From positions 186,001 to 250,000 of the forward strand of contig CP015603.1 of assembly GCA_002284855.1 (NCBI GenBank): 64,000 nucleotides of DNA, in the 5' to 3' direction. The position numbers and the translations under genes are program-made. This DNA comes from Actinobacteria bacterium IMCC25003 (lineage in GTDB: Bacteria > Actinomycetota > Actinomycetes > Nanopelagicales > Nanopelagicaceae). The notes beneath the pieces were generated by a model that was not told where the DNA came from, did not search any database, and saw nothing but the letters and a program-made list of their open reading frames with translations. This document shows positions 9,198 to 18,243 of this stretch, in pieces. Each line of letters begins with the position of its first letter. Positions within the stretch are counted from its first letter, which is position 1.

Positions 9198-9209
9198 GGT
9201 GGAACCTTA
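9198..9209 (-). promoter_or_regulatory. Leaderless promoter -10 of pyrE
   Basis: TAAGGT on the minus strand, six bases before the pyrE ATG; pairs with the DUF1800 promoter pointing the other way. Confidence 0.45.
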
Positions 9210-9229
9210 CAACGCAAACCTTTAAGGCA

Positions 9230-9241
9230 TACCGTCGTCGC
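9230..9241 (+). promoter_or_regulatory. Leaderless promoter -10 of the DUF1800 gene
   Basis: TACCGT, six bases, then ATG at 9242. It supports that start over a TTG codon located inside pyrE. Confidence 0.4.
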
Positions 9242-10543
9242 ATGGAGTCACAGCGCCTAGAAATATCGCGGTTATTCGCGCGTTTCAATTTCGGTCCAAC
9301 GCCTGGTCAATTTAGCCAAGCGCTTCAAGAGGGCTTTAAAAGTACTGCGGCGAAAATACTCAATACCTCAGAACCAGATCCACGCCTTGGTGCTCTTCCA
9401 ACTCCTGCGCTTGTCGATACCGGTCCGCGACCATCACCTGCGGATAAAACTGCCTCAAAGTTGTTTTCACAAAATTTAAAGGCACAGAGCGATGAGTTAA
9501 CAATGTGGTGGCTTGATCGAATGGCTATCGCAAAGAATCCACTTATCGAACGTATGGTCTGGTTCTGGCATGGCCATTGGGCGACCTCGCTCGATAAAGT
9601 GAATTTCTCACTGCCTATGTTTAAGCAGAATGAGACGCTTCGCAGAAATGCTCTCGGGAACTTTCGCACAATGTCTCATGAGATGTTTCATGATGGTGCT
9701 CTACAAATTTGGCTAGATGGCAATGACAATATTAAAGGTGCACCGAATGAGAATCTATCTCGCGAGTTTATGGAGCTCTTCACCCTTGGCGTAAATATGT
9801 ACAGCGAAGATGATGTGAAGGCGATTGCACGAGCATTTACTGGTTATCAAACTGTGCGTACTTCTGGTGTGGTTACTTTTAATCCTAAGCGTCACGACAG
9901 TGAACCAATAAAAGTTTTCGGAGTAAATTCTCCACTCGATGGCGATAGTGCAACTGATCTCATTCTTTCAAAAAGTGAGTGCGCTGATTTCATTTCAGAT
10001 CGGCTCTGGTATCGCTTCATCTCATCGTCTCTCCCTAAGGATGTAAAGATTGGTGCGGCACAGGCTTTTTCACAGAGGGAAGTCGCTCCGGTAATTAGTG
10101 CGCTAGTTCTTAATGGGGCTCTCTCAGATCCTCGCTATAGCGTCGTAAGACAACCGGTTGAATGGTTTATCGCTGTATGCCGTGCCTTCTCACTTCAACC
10201 ATCAATGTTAAGTAATAGAAACTTTATCTTGGGGGCTTTACAGAAGATGGCTCAACTTCCTTTCTATCCACCGAATGTGGGTGGGTGGCCTACAGATGAA
10301 GCTTGGTTATCGTCAGCTAGCGCACAGTTCCGAATCTCATTTGCTACAGGGCTCTCAAAGCAGATTGATTTCACGGCACTTGCGGCGATAGCTCCAGAAC
10401 AGCGAATTACTTACATAAAAGATTTATTGGGGATTTTGGATTTTAGTCCTCGTACATTTACCGCTCTCACAAATGCAAAGACAGATCTTCCACAGTTCTT
10501 CACCTTGGCTGTATGTAGCCCCGAATTTGTAGTGAACGCCTAA
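9242..10543 (+). CDS. DUF1800 family protein
   Basis: 433 aa protein of the DUF1800 family, function unknown. Characteristic stretches include ISRLFARFNFGPTPGQFSQAL at the start, MVWFWHGHWATS, ENLSREFMELFTLGVNMYSEDDVKAIARAFTGY and LPFYPPNVGGWPTDEAWLS. No signal peptide is visible. The start at 9242 is preferred because the open frame upstream overlaps pyrE and would need a TTG. The DUF1501 gene follows nine bases after the stop, a pairing common in bacteria and likely to form one complex or pathway. Confidence 0.88.
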   Translation: MESQRLEISRLFARFNFGPTPGQFSQALQEGFKSTAAKILNTSEPDPRLGALPTPALVDTGPRPSPADKTASKLFSQNLKAQSDELTMWWLDRMAIAKNPLIERMVWFWHGHWATSLDKVNFSLPMFKQNETLRRNALGNFRTMSHEMFHDGALQIWLDGNDNIKGAPNENLSREFMELFTLGVNMYSEDDVKAIARAFTGYQTVRTSGVVTFNPKRHDSEPIKVFGVNSPLDGDSATDLILSKSECADFISDRLWYRFISSSLPKDVKIGAAQAFSQREVAPVISALVLNGALSDPRYSVVRQPVEWFIAVCRAFSLQPSMLSNRNFILGALQKMAQLPFYPPNVGGWPTDEAWLSSASAQFRISFATGLSKQIDFTALAAIAPEQRITYIKDLLGILDFSPRTFTALTNAKTDLPQFFTLAVCSPEFVVNA

Positions 10544-10552
10544 GGAGTAGCA

Positions 10553-11788
10553 ATGGATACGATTTCGCGGAGAAAATTTCTACAGTTAACAGGTGCTGCG
10601 ACTGTCGGTGCAGGCGCTGCGATGTTAAGTATCGGTGATATTGCAGAAGCTGCTATCACTCGACCTCTACCTATGGGAACACCCATTGTTGTTCTTGTAA
10701 CTCTTTATGGTGGAAACGATGGTCTCAATACTGTTGTTCCATATACCGATTCACTGTATTACTCGCTTCGTCCTGGAATTTCGTATAAGCCTGAGAGTGT
10801 TTTACAACTTTCCGATGGCCTTGGTTTAAATCCAGCAATGACTGGAATCAAATCGCTCTGGGATCAGAAGAAGGTAGCAATCATTCGTGGAGTTGGTTAT
10901 CCCTATCCAGATCACTCGCATTTCTCGTCGATGGCAATCTGGCAGACGGGTTCACCAATTAGCCATGTCTCATCCGGATGGCTAGGTCGATGGCTTGATA
11001 CCCAAAGTAGAGATCCGATGTTGGCAATCAGTTTGGGATCTGTGCCGCCACCACTCTTTGCTGGTGTAAAGAATGTGGGGTCTGCACTTCCTTTAGGTGG
11101 ACTTGTTATCCCAAACGGAAAGTTGGGAATGCGTTGCCAAACTTTAGGTAAGCCCGCCACGAATGATTCGCGACTCATGGCAGCAGCAGCGCAATCGATC
11201 AGCAATCTCTTTAGCGTCTCCGATAATGTCACTGATGTATTGAAGGGGCCTGCACCTGTAGCTACTGATTTACCGGTGATTAATGGTGGCAATGCAGGTG
11301 GTGATTCCAATCTGCAGCAGCAGTTGGATCTTGTCGCTAAATTAATCGTCGCTGGCGCGCCAACTCGCGCCTGGTCTGTCTCCCTCGGTGGCTTCGATAC
11401 TCACGCGAATGAGGCAGATGCTCAATCTGCACTACTGGGTAGCGTTTCCCAGAGCATCACACGCTTCTTAAGTTCTTTGAAATCCTCTGGTCGAGCATCT
11501 GATGTAACTGTTGTTGTGTATAGCGAATTTGGTCGTCGCGTTAAAGCAAATGCCTCAGATGGAACAGACCATGGGACATCAGGTCCAGTCTTTGTCATCG
11601 GCGATCGTATTAACGGCGGTATGTATGGTGATCAACCATCACTGAGCAAATTAGTTGATGGAGATCTGGCGGTAACAACAGACTTTAGAGATATCTATGC
11701 ATCTGTTTTGCAGAATGATTTAAAAGCTGATCCAGCACAGATTCTTAATGGTTGGAAAGGTCGCGTTAATCTTCTTTATAAACAATAA
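10553..11788 (+). CDS. Tat-exported DUF1501 family protein
   Basis: 411 aa protein of the DUF1501 family, related to the alkaline-phosphatase/sulfatase fold. The N-terminus SRRKFLQLTGAATVGAGAAML is a textbook twin-arginine signal (R6, R7), so it is exported folded. Family stretches: YGGNDGLNTVVPY, DHSHFSSMAIWQTG, SLGGFDTHANEADAQ and VYSEFGRRVKANASDGTDHGT. The start follows AAGGAG. It is cotranscribed with the DUF1800 gene, and its end overlaps the convergent hspR gene by 23 bp. Substrate unknown; a role with extracellular polymers or phosphate/sulfate esters is only a guess. Confidence 0.88.
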   Translation: MDTISRRKFLQLTGAATVGAGAAMLSIGDIAEAAITRPLPMGTPIVVLVTLYGGNDGLNTVVPYTDSLYYSLRPGISYKPESVLQLSDGLGLNPAMTGIKSLWDQKKVAIIRGVGYPYPDHSHFSSMAIWQTGSPISHVSSGWLGRWLDTQSRDPMLAISLGSVPPPLFAGVKNVGSALPLGGLVIPNGKLGMRCQTLGKPATNDSRLMAAAAQSISNLFSVSDNVTDVLKGPAPVATDLPVINGGNAGGDSNLQQQLDLVAKLIVAGAPTRAWSVSLGGFDTHANEADAQSALLGSVSQSITRFLSSLKSSGRASDVTVVVYSEFGRRVKANASDGTDHGTSGPVFVIGDRINGGMYGDQPSLSKLVDGDLAVTTDFRDIYASVLQNDLKADPAQILNGWKGRVNLLYKQ

Positions 11789-12155
11789 CGTCGCTCTTTT
11801 TGCGGGTGACTAATCCCTTAGGTGGGTTCTGTTCAATCAGCGCATCGACTTCGATACGTAACTTTGCGACTTCCACCGCCATGTTAGCCATCGCGGTTTC
11901 AAGTTCGATGATGCGTTTAATGCCAGCGTGGTTGATTCCTTCACCGACGAGTCGTTGCACCATGCGAAGAGATGCAATATCGCGAAGTGAATAACGGCGG
12001 TTACGACCAACGGTGCGGTCTGGTGACACTAAACCTAAGCGATCGTATTGACGCAAAGTTTGGGGATGTAGCCCTGAAAGTTCTGCCGCTACTGAAATTA
12101 CATAAAGTCCCGCATCATCATCAGGATGCTCTTCGTGTGGCAAGTCTTTTGTCAT
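11766..12155 (-). CDS. hspR: Heat-shock repressor HspR, MerR family
   Basis: MerR-type regulator, 129 aa, last gene of the dnaK operon. The winged helix reads YVISVAAELSGLHPQTLRQYDRLGLVSP then GRNRRYSLRDI, close to actinobacterial HspR. It binds HAIR repeats, one of which lies upstream of dnaK, and uses DnaK as corepressor in known systems, so the operon is probably autoregulated. Its ATG overlaps the dnaJ stop (ATGA), indicating translational coupling. Confidence 0.93.
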   Translation of the reverse strand: MTKDLPHEEHPDDDAGLYVISVAAELSGLHPQTLRQYDRLGLVSPDRTVGRNRRYSLRDIASLRMVQRLVGEGINHAGIKRIIELETAMANMAVEVAKLRIEVDALIEQNPPKGLVTRKKSDVIVYKED

Positions 12156-13075
12156 GACTTTGCCTTAGCTACAAATTCTGCACGGATATCGTGATCGGCA
12201 GTGGCTGCTGCAAAAGCCTTAATTGCTTCTTCTGCTTTACCTTCAACGCGACGAGGGACTTGTACTTCAACAGTGACAAGCAAGTCGCCAGTGACTGCGC
12301 CCTTTTTAATGCCGCGACCTTTAACGCGAAGCACACGACCTGTTGGTGTTCCTGCAGCTAAACGAACAATGACATCATCACCAGAAAGTGTTGGAACTTT
12401 AATATCAGCACCAAGTGCAGCTTCAGCAAAGGTAACGGGAAGAGTTAATAACAAGTTCTCGCCCTTCCGCGAAAAAGTAGCGTGGGGCTTTACTTGTAGC
12501 TCAATGAAGAGATCGCCAGGTCCAGCTTCTCCAGGTGCGCCTTTTCCTTTAACGCGAATCTTTGCACCGTCGTTCACACCAGCAGGAACGCGTGCAGAAA
12601 TATTCTGCGGGCCGTTTCCATCAGTGTTGAGTTTGAGATCAAGTGTTGTTCCAAAGATTGCTTCTTTAAATGTAATCGTTGCTTCGGTCTGTAAGTCGCT
12701 ACCTTTACGTGGTCCGCGACGTCCTCCACCGCCAAATAAATTTGCGAAGATATCTTGTGGGTTTCCGCCGCCGAAGATGTCGGAGAAATCTCCACCTTGG
12801 AAGTTTGCTCCACCTGTTGGAGCACGAAATCCTCCGCGTTCAAACATAGAACGCGCTTCATCGTATTCAGCGCGCTTCTTTGAATCAGACAAGATGTCAT
12901 AGGCCTCAGAGACAGCTTTAAATTTATCCTCGAGCGCTGCATTACCCTGGTTTTTATCTGGGTGAAGATCGCGCGCTAAAGAACGGTACTTCTTTTTGAT
13001 CTCATCGGCAGATGCTTTCTTATCTACGCCGAGGATCTTGTAGAAATCCTTCTCATAAAGGTCTTTAGCGGCCAT
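12152..13075 (-). CDS. dnaJ: DnaJ-type cochaperone without zinc finger
   Basis: J-domain protein, 307 aa, which stimulates DnaK ATPase and delivers substrates. The J domain holds HPD at residues 38-40; a Gly/Phe-rich linker follows (GGDFSDIFGGGNPQDIFANLFGGGG), then the two beta-barrel substrate-binding domains. There is no CxxCxGxG repeat and no cysteine, so this is a type B (CbpA-like) protein rather than canonical zinc-containing DnaJ (about 375 aa). It lies between grpE and hspR in the dnaK operon. Confidence 0.9.
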   Translation of the reverse strand: MAAKDLYEKDFYKILGVDKKASADEIKKKYRSLARDLHPDKNQGNAALEDKFKAVSEAYDILSDSKKRAEYDEARSMFERGGFRAPTGGANFQGGDFSDIFGGGNPQDIFANLFGGGGRRGPRKGSDLQTEATITFKEAIFGTTLDLKLNTDGNGPQNISARVPAGVNDGAKIRVKGKGAPGEAGPGDLFIELQVKPHATFSRKGENLLLTLPVTFAEAALGADIKVPTLSGDDVIVRLAAGTPTGRVLRVKGRGIKKGAVTGDLLVTVEVQVPRRVEGKAEEAIKAFAAATADHDIRAEFVAKAKS

Positions 13076-13078
13076 TTT

Positions 13079-13585
13079 TTATTCTGGGTCCGTGACTGCA
13101 ACGCGCGCAGGGCGCAAGATGCGTTCCTTGTATTTATAACCAGGCTGCAGAATCTTTGATGCAGTTGAAACCTTCACATCAGCTGATGTGTCATGGAGTA
13201 ACGCTTCATGGATCTGTGGATCAAATTCTTCGCCTTCAGTTCCGTACTTCTCGAGTCCGAAACGGTTGGTGATTGCAGCAAGTTGATCTGCGACAGCTTT
13301 AAAACCACCAGTAAGTTCGTTGTGGTCTGCGGCGCGGTCGATGTCATCGAGAGTTGCAAGAAGTTCAGTAAGTACTGAACCAATGGCGAGCTCGTGAGCC
13401 ACGGCGCGGTCGCGTTCAACGCGCTTGCGGTAGTTGGCATATTCGGCCTGAAGTCGTTGTAAATCAGCTGTGAGCGCCGCAACCGGGTCAGTCTCCTGAA
13501 CCGGTGCGGCTGCCTCTTCTACAGCTTCAATTACTTCTTCAACAGGGGTTGTCTCGTCGACAACCTGATCTGTTGCTTCAGTCAT
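13079..13585 (-). CDS. grpE: Nucleotide exchange factor GrpE
   Basis: GrpE, 168 aa, releases ADP from DnaK. An acidic N-terminus (EVIEAVEEAAAPVQETD) is followed by the long coiled coil (LTADLQRLQAEYANYRKRVERDR) and the beta domain with DPQIHEALLHD and VSKILQPGYKYKERILRPARVAV-type ending. Its start overlaps the dnaK stop by one base (TAATG), so translation is coupled. Confidence 0.94.
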   Translation of the reverse strand: MTEATDQVVDETTPVEEVIEAVEEAAAPVQETDPVAALTADLQRLQAEYANYRKRVERDRAVAHELAIGSVLTELLATLDDIDRAADHNELTGGFKAVADQLAAITNRFGLEKYGTEGEEFDPQIHEALLHDTSADVKVSTASKILQPGYKYKERILRPARVAVTDPE

Positions 13586-15420
13586 TAGTTGGCTTCTTCA
13601 GCGTCGATAACTTCTGCATCCTCAACATGATCTTCAGATCCTGCTGATGCGCCTTCTGTTTGAGCAGATGCACTTGCGTACATCAGTGCACCGAGTGCCT
13701 GAGAGATAGTCGAAACCTTTTCAGTGTTCGACTTAATTGATTCAAAGTTTGCTCCACCAAGAGATGTCTTCAATTCAGCAAGTGCTTCATCGAGTTCAGC
13801 CTTCTTAGTTGCAGCTTCACCTTCGGTGAACTTATCTGCATTGTCTGTCAAGAACTTTTCGGTCTGGTAGACAAGTGAATCTCCGGTGTTACGGATTTCA
13901 GCCTCTTCACGACGCTGCTTATCTTCATTAGCGTGTGCTTCAGCATCAGCCATCATGCGATCAATCTCTTCCTTTGAAAGAGCAGATCCACCTGTGATGG
14001 TCATACCTTGCTCTTTACCTGTTGCAAGATCCTTTGCAGATACATGGACAATTCCGTTTGCATCGATATCGAAAGTTACTTCAACTTGTGGGACTCCACG
14101 TGGAGCTGGTGCGATACCAGTGAGTTCGAACATGCCGAGCTTCTTGTTATATGCAGCCATCTCGCGCTCACCTTGGTAAGCCTGGATCTGTACCGCTGGT
14201 TGATTGTCATCAGCAGTTGTAAAGATTTCAGAACGCTTGGTAGGAATTGTTGTGTTGCGTTCGATCAACTTTGTCATGACTCCACCCTTGGTTTCGATAC
14301 CAAGAGATAGTGGTGTGACGTCGAGAAGCAATACATCCTTTACTTCGCCCTTAAGAACACCGGCCTGAAGTGATGCACCAACTGCAACCACTTCATCAGG
14401 GTTTACGCCCTTATTTGGCTCTTTTCCGCCGGTTAGTTCGCGGACCAAGTCAACGACAGCAGGCATACGAGTTGATCCACCAACAAGTACAACAGATTGA
14501 ATGTTGTTGATTGGAATTCCTGCATCCTTAAGAACAGCTTGGAATGGCTTCTTGCATCGCTCGAGCAAATCTGCAGTCAATGACTGGAACTGTGCACGAG
14601 TAATTGTTTCATCGAGGAACAGTGGGTTCTTCTCTGAATCAACTGTGATGTATGGGAGGTTGATGGTTGCTGATTGTGAAGATGAGAGTTCGATCTTCGC
14701 CTTTTCAGCAGCTTCGCGAATACGCTGCATTGCCATCTTATCTTTTGTAAGGTCGATGCCATTTGCAGATCCGAATGTCTTAACGAGGTGATCAACGAGT
14801 GCTTGATCCCAGTCATCGCCACCGAGGTTGTTATCACCGTTGGTTGCTTTAACTTCTACAACGCCATCGCCGATTTCAAGAAGTGAAACGTCGAAAGTTC
14901 CACCGCCGAGGTCGAAGACAAGGATTGTCTGTTCTTTATCTGCCTTGTCGAGACCATATGCAAGTGCTGCTGCAGTTGGCTCGTTGATAATACGAAGAAC
15001 ATTGAGGCCAGCAATTTCGCCAGCTTCTTTGGTTGCTTGGCGTTGTGCATCGTTGAAGTAAGCAGGAACAGTAATAACTGCATCTGTAACTGTTTCGCCG
15101 AGATACGCCTCTGCATCGCGCTTTAACTTCTGTAGTACGCGCGCTGAAATTTCTTGTGGTGTGTACTTCTTACCGTCGATATCCATCGTCCAGTTGGTAC
15201 CCATGTGACGCTTAACGGAACGGATTGTGCGTTCGACGTTTGTCACTGATTGACGCTTTGCAACTTCACCGACGAGAACTTCGCCATTCTTTGCGAATGC
15301 GACGATCGATGGGGTTGTGCGAGCGCCTTCTGCATTTGCAATAACCGTTGGCTCTCCACCTTCGAGTACTGATACGCAGCTATTTGTTGTTCCTAAGTCG
15401 ATTCCGACTGCTCTAGCCAT
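13585..15420 (-). CDS. dnaK: Chaperone DnaK (Hsp70)
   Basis: Hsp70 chaperone, 611 aa. The nucleotide-binding domain shows [13 protein letters not shown] at the start and [19 protein letters not shown]; the substrate domain includes [34 protein letters not shown]-like sequence; the acidic tail ends near [22 protein letters not shown] precedes the ATG. First gene of dnaK-grpE-dnaJ-hspR, behind a HAIR site. The operon lies next to dciA-recF, where other Actinobacteria usually have gyrB. Confidence 0.97.
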   Translation of the reverse strand: MARAVGIDLGTTNSCVSVLEGGEPTVIANAEGARTTPSIVAFAKNGEVLVGEVAKRQSVTNVERTIRSVKRHMGTNWTMDIDGKKYTPQEISARVLQKLKRDAEAYLGETVTDAVITVPAYFNDAQRQATKEAGEIAGLNVLRIINEPTAAALAYGLDKADKEQTILVFDLGGGTFDVSLLEIGDGVVEVKATNGDNNLGGDDWDQALVDHLVKTFGSANGIDLTKDKMAMQRIREAAEKAKIELSSSQSATINLPYITVDSEKNPLFLDETITRAQFQSLTADLLERCKKPFQAVLKDAGIPINNIQSVVLVGGSTRMPAVVDLVRELTGGKEPNKGVNPDEVVAVGASLQAGVLKGEVKDVLLLDVTPLSLGIETKGGVMTKLIERNTTIPTKRSEIFTTADDNQPAVQIQAYQGEREMAAYNKKLGMFELTGIAPAPRGVPQVEVTFDIDANGIVHVSAKDLATGKEQGMTITGGSALSKEEIDRMMADAEAHANEDKQRREEAEIRNTGDSLVYQTEKFLTDNADKFTEGEAATKKAELDEALAELKTSLGGANFESIKSNTEKVSTISQALGALMYASASAQTEGASAGSEDHVEDAEVIDAEEAN

Positions 15421-15491
15421 TGTGTTGCTCCTTCTTCACTTCTGTTTTGTCTCTCGAGCCGATTTGGGTCGAGGCTTTGTAACCTGAGTCG

Positions 15492-15497
15492 ATTCTA
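15492..15497 (-). promoter_or_regulatory. -10 element of the dnaK operon promoter
   Basis: TAGAAT on the minus strand, about 70 bases upstream of the dnaK start. The HAIR operator lies immediately upstream, over where the -35 contact would be, consistent with repression by HspR. Confidence 0.5.
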
Positions 15498-15505
15498 CGC
15501 AAAAG

Positions 15506-15526
15506 GTTGAGCCTGGGCGACTCAAG
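15506..15526. promoter_or_regulatory. HAIR operator (HspR-associated inverted repeat)
   Basis: GTTGAGC, seven bases, ACTCAAG. The HAIR consensus is CTTGAGT-N7-ACTCAAG; the right arm is perfect and the left arm matches 5 of 7, with the required N7 spacing. It lies about 90 bases upstream of dnaK, whose operon ends with hspR. Confidence 0.85.
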
Positions 15527-15565
15527 TTACATACGGTTGAACAGAAGGTGGGCGAGGTTTATTCC

Positions 15566-16018
15566 CTAGCCGTAGGTGTCCCTTGGGCCGCGCCCGTTGG
15601 AGATGGTTCTGAGGCCGCGCTTCCAGGAAGGAGCCTGGGGGCCGATGAAATCTAGGGATTCCACTAGGGCACCTGGTGCGCTCGAGCGGATCTTCTCGAG
15701 TAGTGATGGTCCAACGAGGTTGAGTTGGGTCGCCCATGCGGTCGATGAGCACTGCACTAGAAGGCGGCCATCGAGCATGGATAAAGGTGTGGTGTGCTGG
15801 CCGATCTCGGGACCGACGACTTGGGCCCACGTGGCGAAGAGGGTTCCCTCGGCAAGGCCTGAATCCCAATCGCGCTGCTGGATAAGGTCACTTAAGACGT
15901 TGGCAATCAAGGTTGGGTCGCCGGGGGTCTGGGTGCGCTCTTCGATGACCTTCTTCTTTTTAGTAAATCCAGTCTTATAACTCTGGAAGAGGTCGTGGGC
16001 GAGATCGCGCTTTGTCAT
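15566..16018 (-). CDS. dciA: DciA-like DUF721 protein
   Basis: DUF721 protein, 150 aa, downstream of recF as in other Actinobacteria. DciA recruits or loads the replicative helicase DnaB in bacteria without DnaC. The conserved domain runs about 40-125 (VLSDLIQQRDWDSGLAEGTLFATWAQVVGPEIGQHTTPLSMLDGRLLVQCSSTAWATQLNL), including the Trp-centred TWAQVVG motif. Its start overlaps the recF stop (ATGA). No DnaC homologue was seen in the window, which fits the role. Confidence 0.85.
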   Translation of the reverse strand: MTKRDLAHDLFQSYKTGFTKKKKVIEERTQTPGDPTLIANVLSDLIQQRDWDSGLAEGTLFATWAQVVGPEIGQHTTPLSMLDGRLLVQCSSTAWATQLNLVGPSLLEKIRSSAPGALVESLDFIGPQAPSWKRGLRTISNGRGPRDTYG

Positions 16019-17100
16019 CGCTTCGCCTCCCCCGGTGTCACATAGAACTTGGTCGATAGTAATTCGGCAGGTAGGTCACTTTCAACAGCTGCGGTAATAA
16101 AAGTTTGTTCCGCCATCTGGGTAACTGATGTTAATTGTTGGCGGCGAGCAGTATCGAGCTCAGCGAAAATATCATCGAGGATTAATACAGGTTCCGCACC
16201 CTCTGACTTCAACAAGTTATATGAACCAATACGGAGTGAGATCGCCATCGACCAGGATTCGCCGTGGCTGGCATAACCTTTTGCAGGAAAGTCGCCGAGT
16301 TGTAGATGTAAATCGTCGCGGTGTGGACCGATCAAGGAAACTCCGCGCTCTTGTTCTTGTCGTGCAACTTCAATTTGTCGCGCAGTCAAGATTTCCACAT
16401 TGTGTGTAACGTCTGCTGATAAGTTATCTGTTGAAGATTTATATGAAATCGAAGCAGCTTTTACTTCATTGAGGTTTGCATAGTTCGCTGCAACATAGGG
16501 ATTGAGATCATCAACTAATTTAATTCGTTCCGCCGATAACTGCGCGCCATAGGTAATGAGTTGTTCGGTCCATGGCACCAGCGCGTTTTCCGGTGCGCGG
16601 GTTTTTAATAGGGTGTTACGTTGTTTCACAACGCGTTCGTAATCAGAGATAACGCCAGCAAGGCGCGGTGATTGAGTAATGAGCAATTTATCTAAGAAGT
16701 CGCGGCGGTGTGTGGGTTCACCGCGAACTAAATCGAGATCTTCGGGGGAGAAGTAGATAATTTGTAGAGCGCCTAATATTTCGCGTTGTGATTTAACTGG
16801 ATTGCCGTTTAGGCGTGCGCGGTTTGCTTTATTTGCGTTGATCTCAAGGTCTACCTGCAGTGTGCGGCCCTGGCTCTCAATTTCTGCACGAATAATTGCT
16901 TGGTCTGCACCAAGTGAAATCAGTGGCTGGTTATTAGAGACGCGGTGTGAAGATAGATAAGCGAGATAGATAAGGCTCTCGGCGATATTTGTTTTGCCGC
17001 TGCCGTTATTGCCGATAAATGTTGTGGGGCCAGCCGGAAATTCCAGCTCGAGGTTTTTATAGGAGCGGAAATTGGTCAGCGCTAGCTTAAGTACGCGCAT
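16015..17100 (-). CDS. recF: DNA repair and replication protein RecF
   Basis: SMC-like ATPase, 361 aa, which loads RecA at gaps with RecO/RecR. Walker A is GNNGSGKTN (30-38); the signature and Walker B regions are near the C-terminus (GESWSMAISLRIGSYNLL; VLILDDIFAELD). It lies 12 bases after dnaN and overlaps dciA, the standard dnaA-dnaN-recF order. Confidence 0.95.
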   Translation of the reverse strand: MRVLKLALTNFRSYKNLELEFPAGPTTFIGNNGSGKTNIAESLIYLAYLSSHRVSNNQPLISLGADQAIIRAEIESQGRTLQVDLEINANKANRARLNGNPVKSQREILGALQIIYFSPEDLDLVRGEPTHRRDFLDKLLITQSPRLAGVISDYERVVKQRNTLLKTRAPENALVPWTEQLITYGAQLSAERIKLVDDLNPYVAANYANLNEVKAASISYKSSTDNLSADVTHNVEILTARQIEVARQEQERGVSLIGPHRDDLHLQLGDFPAKGYASHGESWSMAISLRIGSYNLLKSEGAEPVLILDDIFAELDTARRQQLTSVTQMAEQTFITAAVESDLPAELLSTKFYVTPGEAKR

Positions 17101-17112
17101 GAGGGTGCCTAG

Positions 17113-18243
17113 TTATGAGGCGTAACGCATAGGCATCAACAGGTAGCGGTAATTCTCGATGGATGCGCCGTTTGGTTCGGTGCGGCCGGTGAGGATCGCT
17201 GGTTTGTTGGAGCCGGTAAATGAGATCTGAACAAATGGTGTTCCAACTGCTTGAAGACCATCAGCTAAGAAGACAGGATTAAATGCGATTGAGATTGGTT
17301 CGCCATTAAGGAGCACATCGATTGTTTCAGTAGCTTGTGCTTCTTCACCTGCACCTGCTTCGAGTGAGACGCCGCCATCTTTAAATTCAAGACGGAGTGG
17401 AACAGTTTTATCGGTTACGAGTGCAACGCGACGAACTGAGTCGAGGAATGGTGCAACTTCTACAACTGCGGTGGTGACTGAATCTGTTGGAAGTAGGTGG
17501 CGATAAGGAGGGAATGTTCCATCGAGCATACGAGAAGTCATTGTCTTGCCATCGCCACTAAATCCTGCGAGGCGATCATTTGATGTTGTAGGTGCAAATG
17601 AGAGCGAAACGTTTTTTGAACCAACAAGTGACTTTGCAGCATCAGCAAGTGTGCGAGCGCGCATTAGCGCTGATGTTGAGAAGCCTGGTGTTGCTGGGTT
17701 CCAGCTAAATTCACGGACAGCTAAACGGTAACGATCGGTTGCAGCAAGCGTGATTGTCTCTTCGTTGATTTCTACATGCACACCAGTAAGTGTGGGTAGT
17801 GAATCATCGCGCCCTGCAGCGATTGCAACTTGTGCAACTGCTGTTGCAAAAGTGTCGCTTGCAACTGTTCCGGTTGTTTCAGGAAGTTCTGGAAGGTTTG
17901 GGTATTCATTGAGAGAAAGAGTTGGAAGAGTAAATTTTGCAGAGCCTGATGTGACCAATACTCGTGTTCCATCAAGTGTTATTGAAATTGGTTTATTAGG
18001 AAGTGAGCGAGAGATTTCCGCGAGTAGTTTTCCAGGGACAAGAACTGCGCCTTTTTCCAATATATCTGCTTTAAAATATGCTTTAGAAGATGTCTCAAGA
18101 TCTGAACCGCTGAGAATTACTTCATCGCCGGTTGCATCAATCTTGATTCCGAGGAGTTCAGTTTTAATAGGGCGGGTGGAGAGGCTTCGGGAAACCCAAT
18201 TAACTCCATCTGTGAGTGAATTTTGATCAACAGTAAATTTCAC
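17113..18243 (-). CDS. dnaN: DNA polymerase III sliding clamp (beta subunit)
   Basis: Beta clamp, 376 aa, three clamp domains. Typical stretches are VLSGSDLETSSKAYF, LLAEISRSLPNKPISI, LPTLTGVHVEINEETITLAATDRYRLAVRE and the C-terminal RYLLMPMRY. The start is GTG with GAGGG about seven bases before it. Downstream of dnaA across the predicted origin. Confidence 0.97.
   Translation of the reverse strand: MKFTVDQNSLTDGVNWVSRSLSTRPIKTELLGIKIDATGDEVILSGSDLETSSKAYFKADILEKGAVLVPGKLLAEISRSLPNKPISITLDGTRVLVTSGSAKFTLPTLSLNEYPNLPELPETTGTVASDTFATAVAQVAIAAGRDDSLPTLTGVHVEINEETITLAATDRYRLAVREFSWNPATPGFSTSALMRARTLADAAKSLVGSKNVSLSFAPTTSNDRLAGFSGDGKTMTSRMLDGTFPPYRHLLPTDSVTTAVVEVAPFLDSVRRVALVTDKTVPLRLEFKDGGVSLEAGAGEEAQATETIDVLLNGEPISIAFNPVFLADGLQAVGTPFVQISFTGSNKPAILTGRTEPNGASIENYRYLLMPMRYAS

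Noticed and set aside
12201-12902. A 233-codon open frame opposite dnaJ
   Set aside because: It is an antisense shadow of a strongly conserved gene; the translation is Ser/Pro/Arg rich with no recognisable domain.
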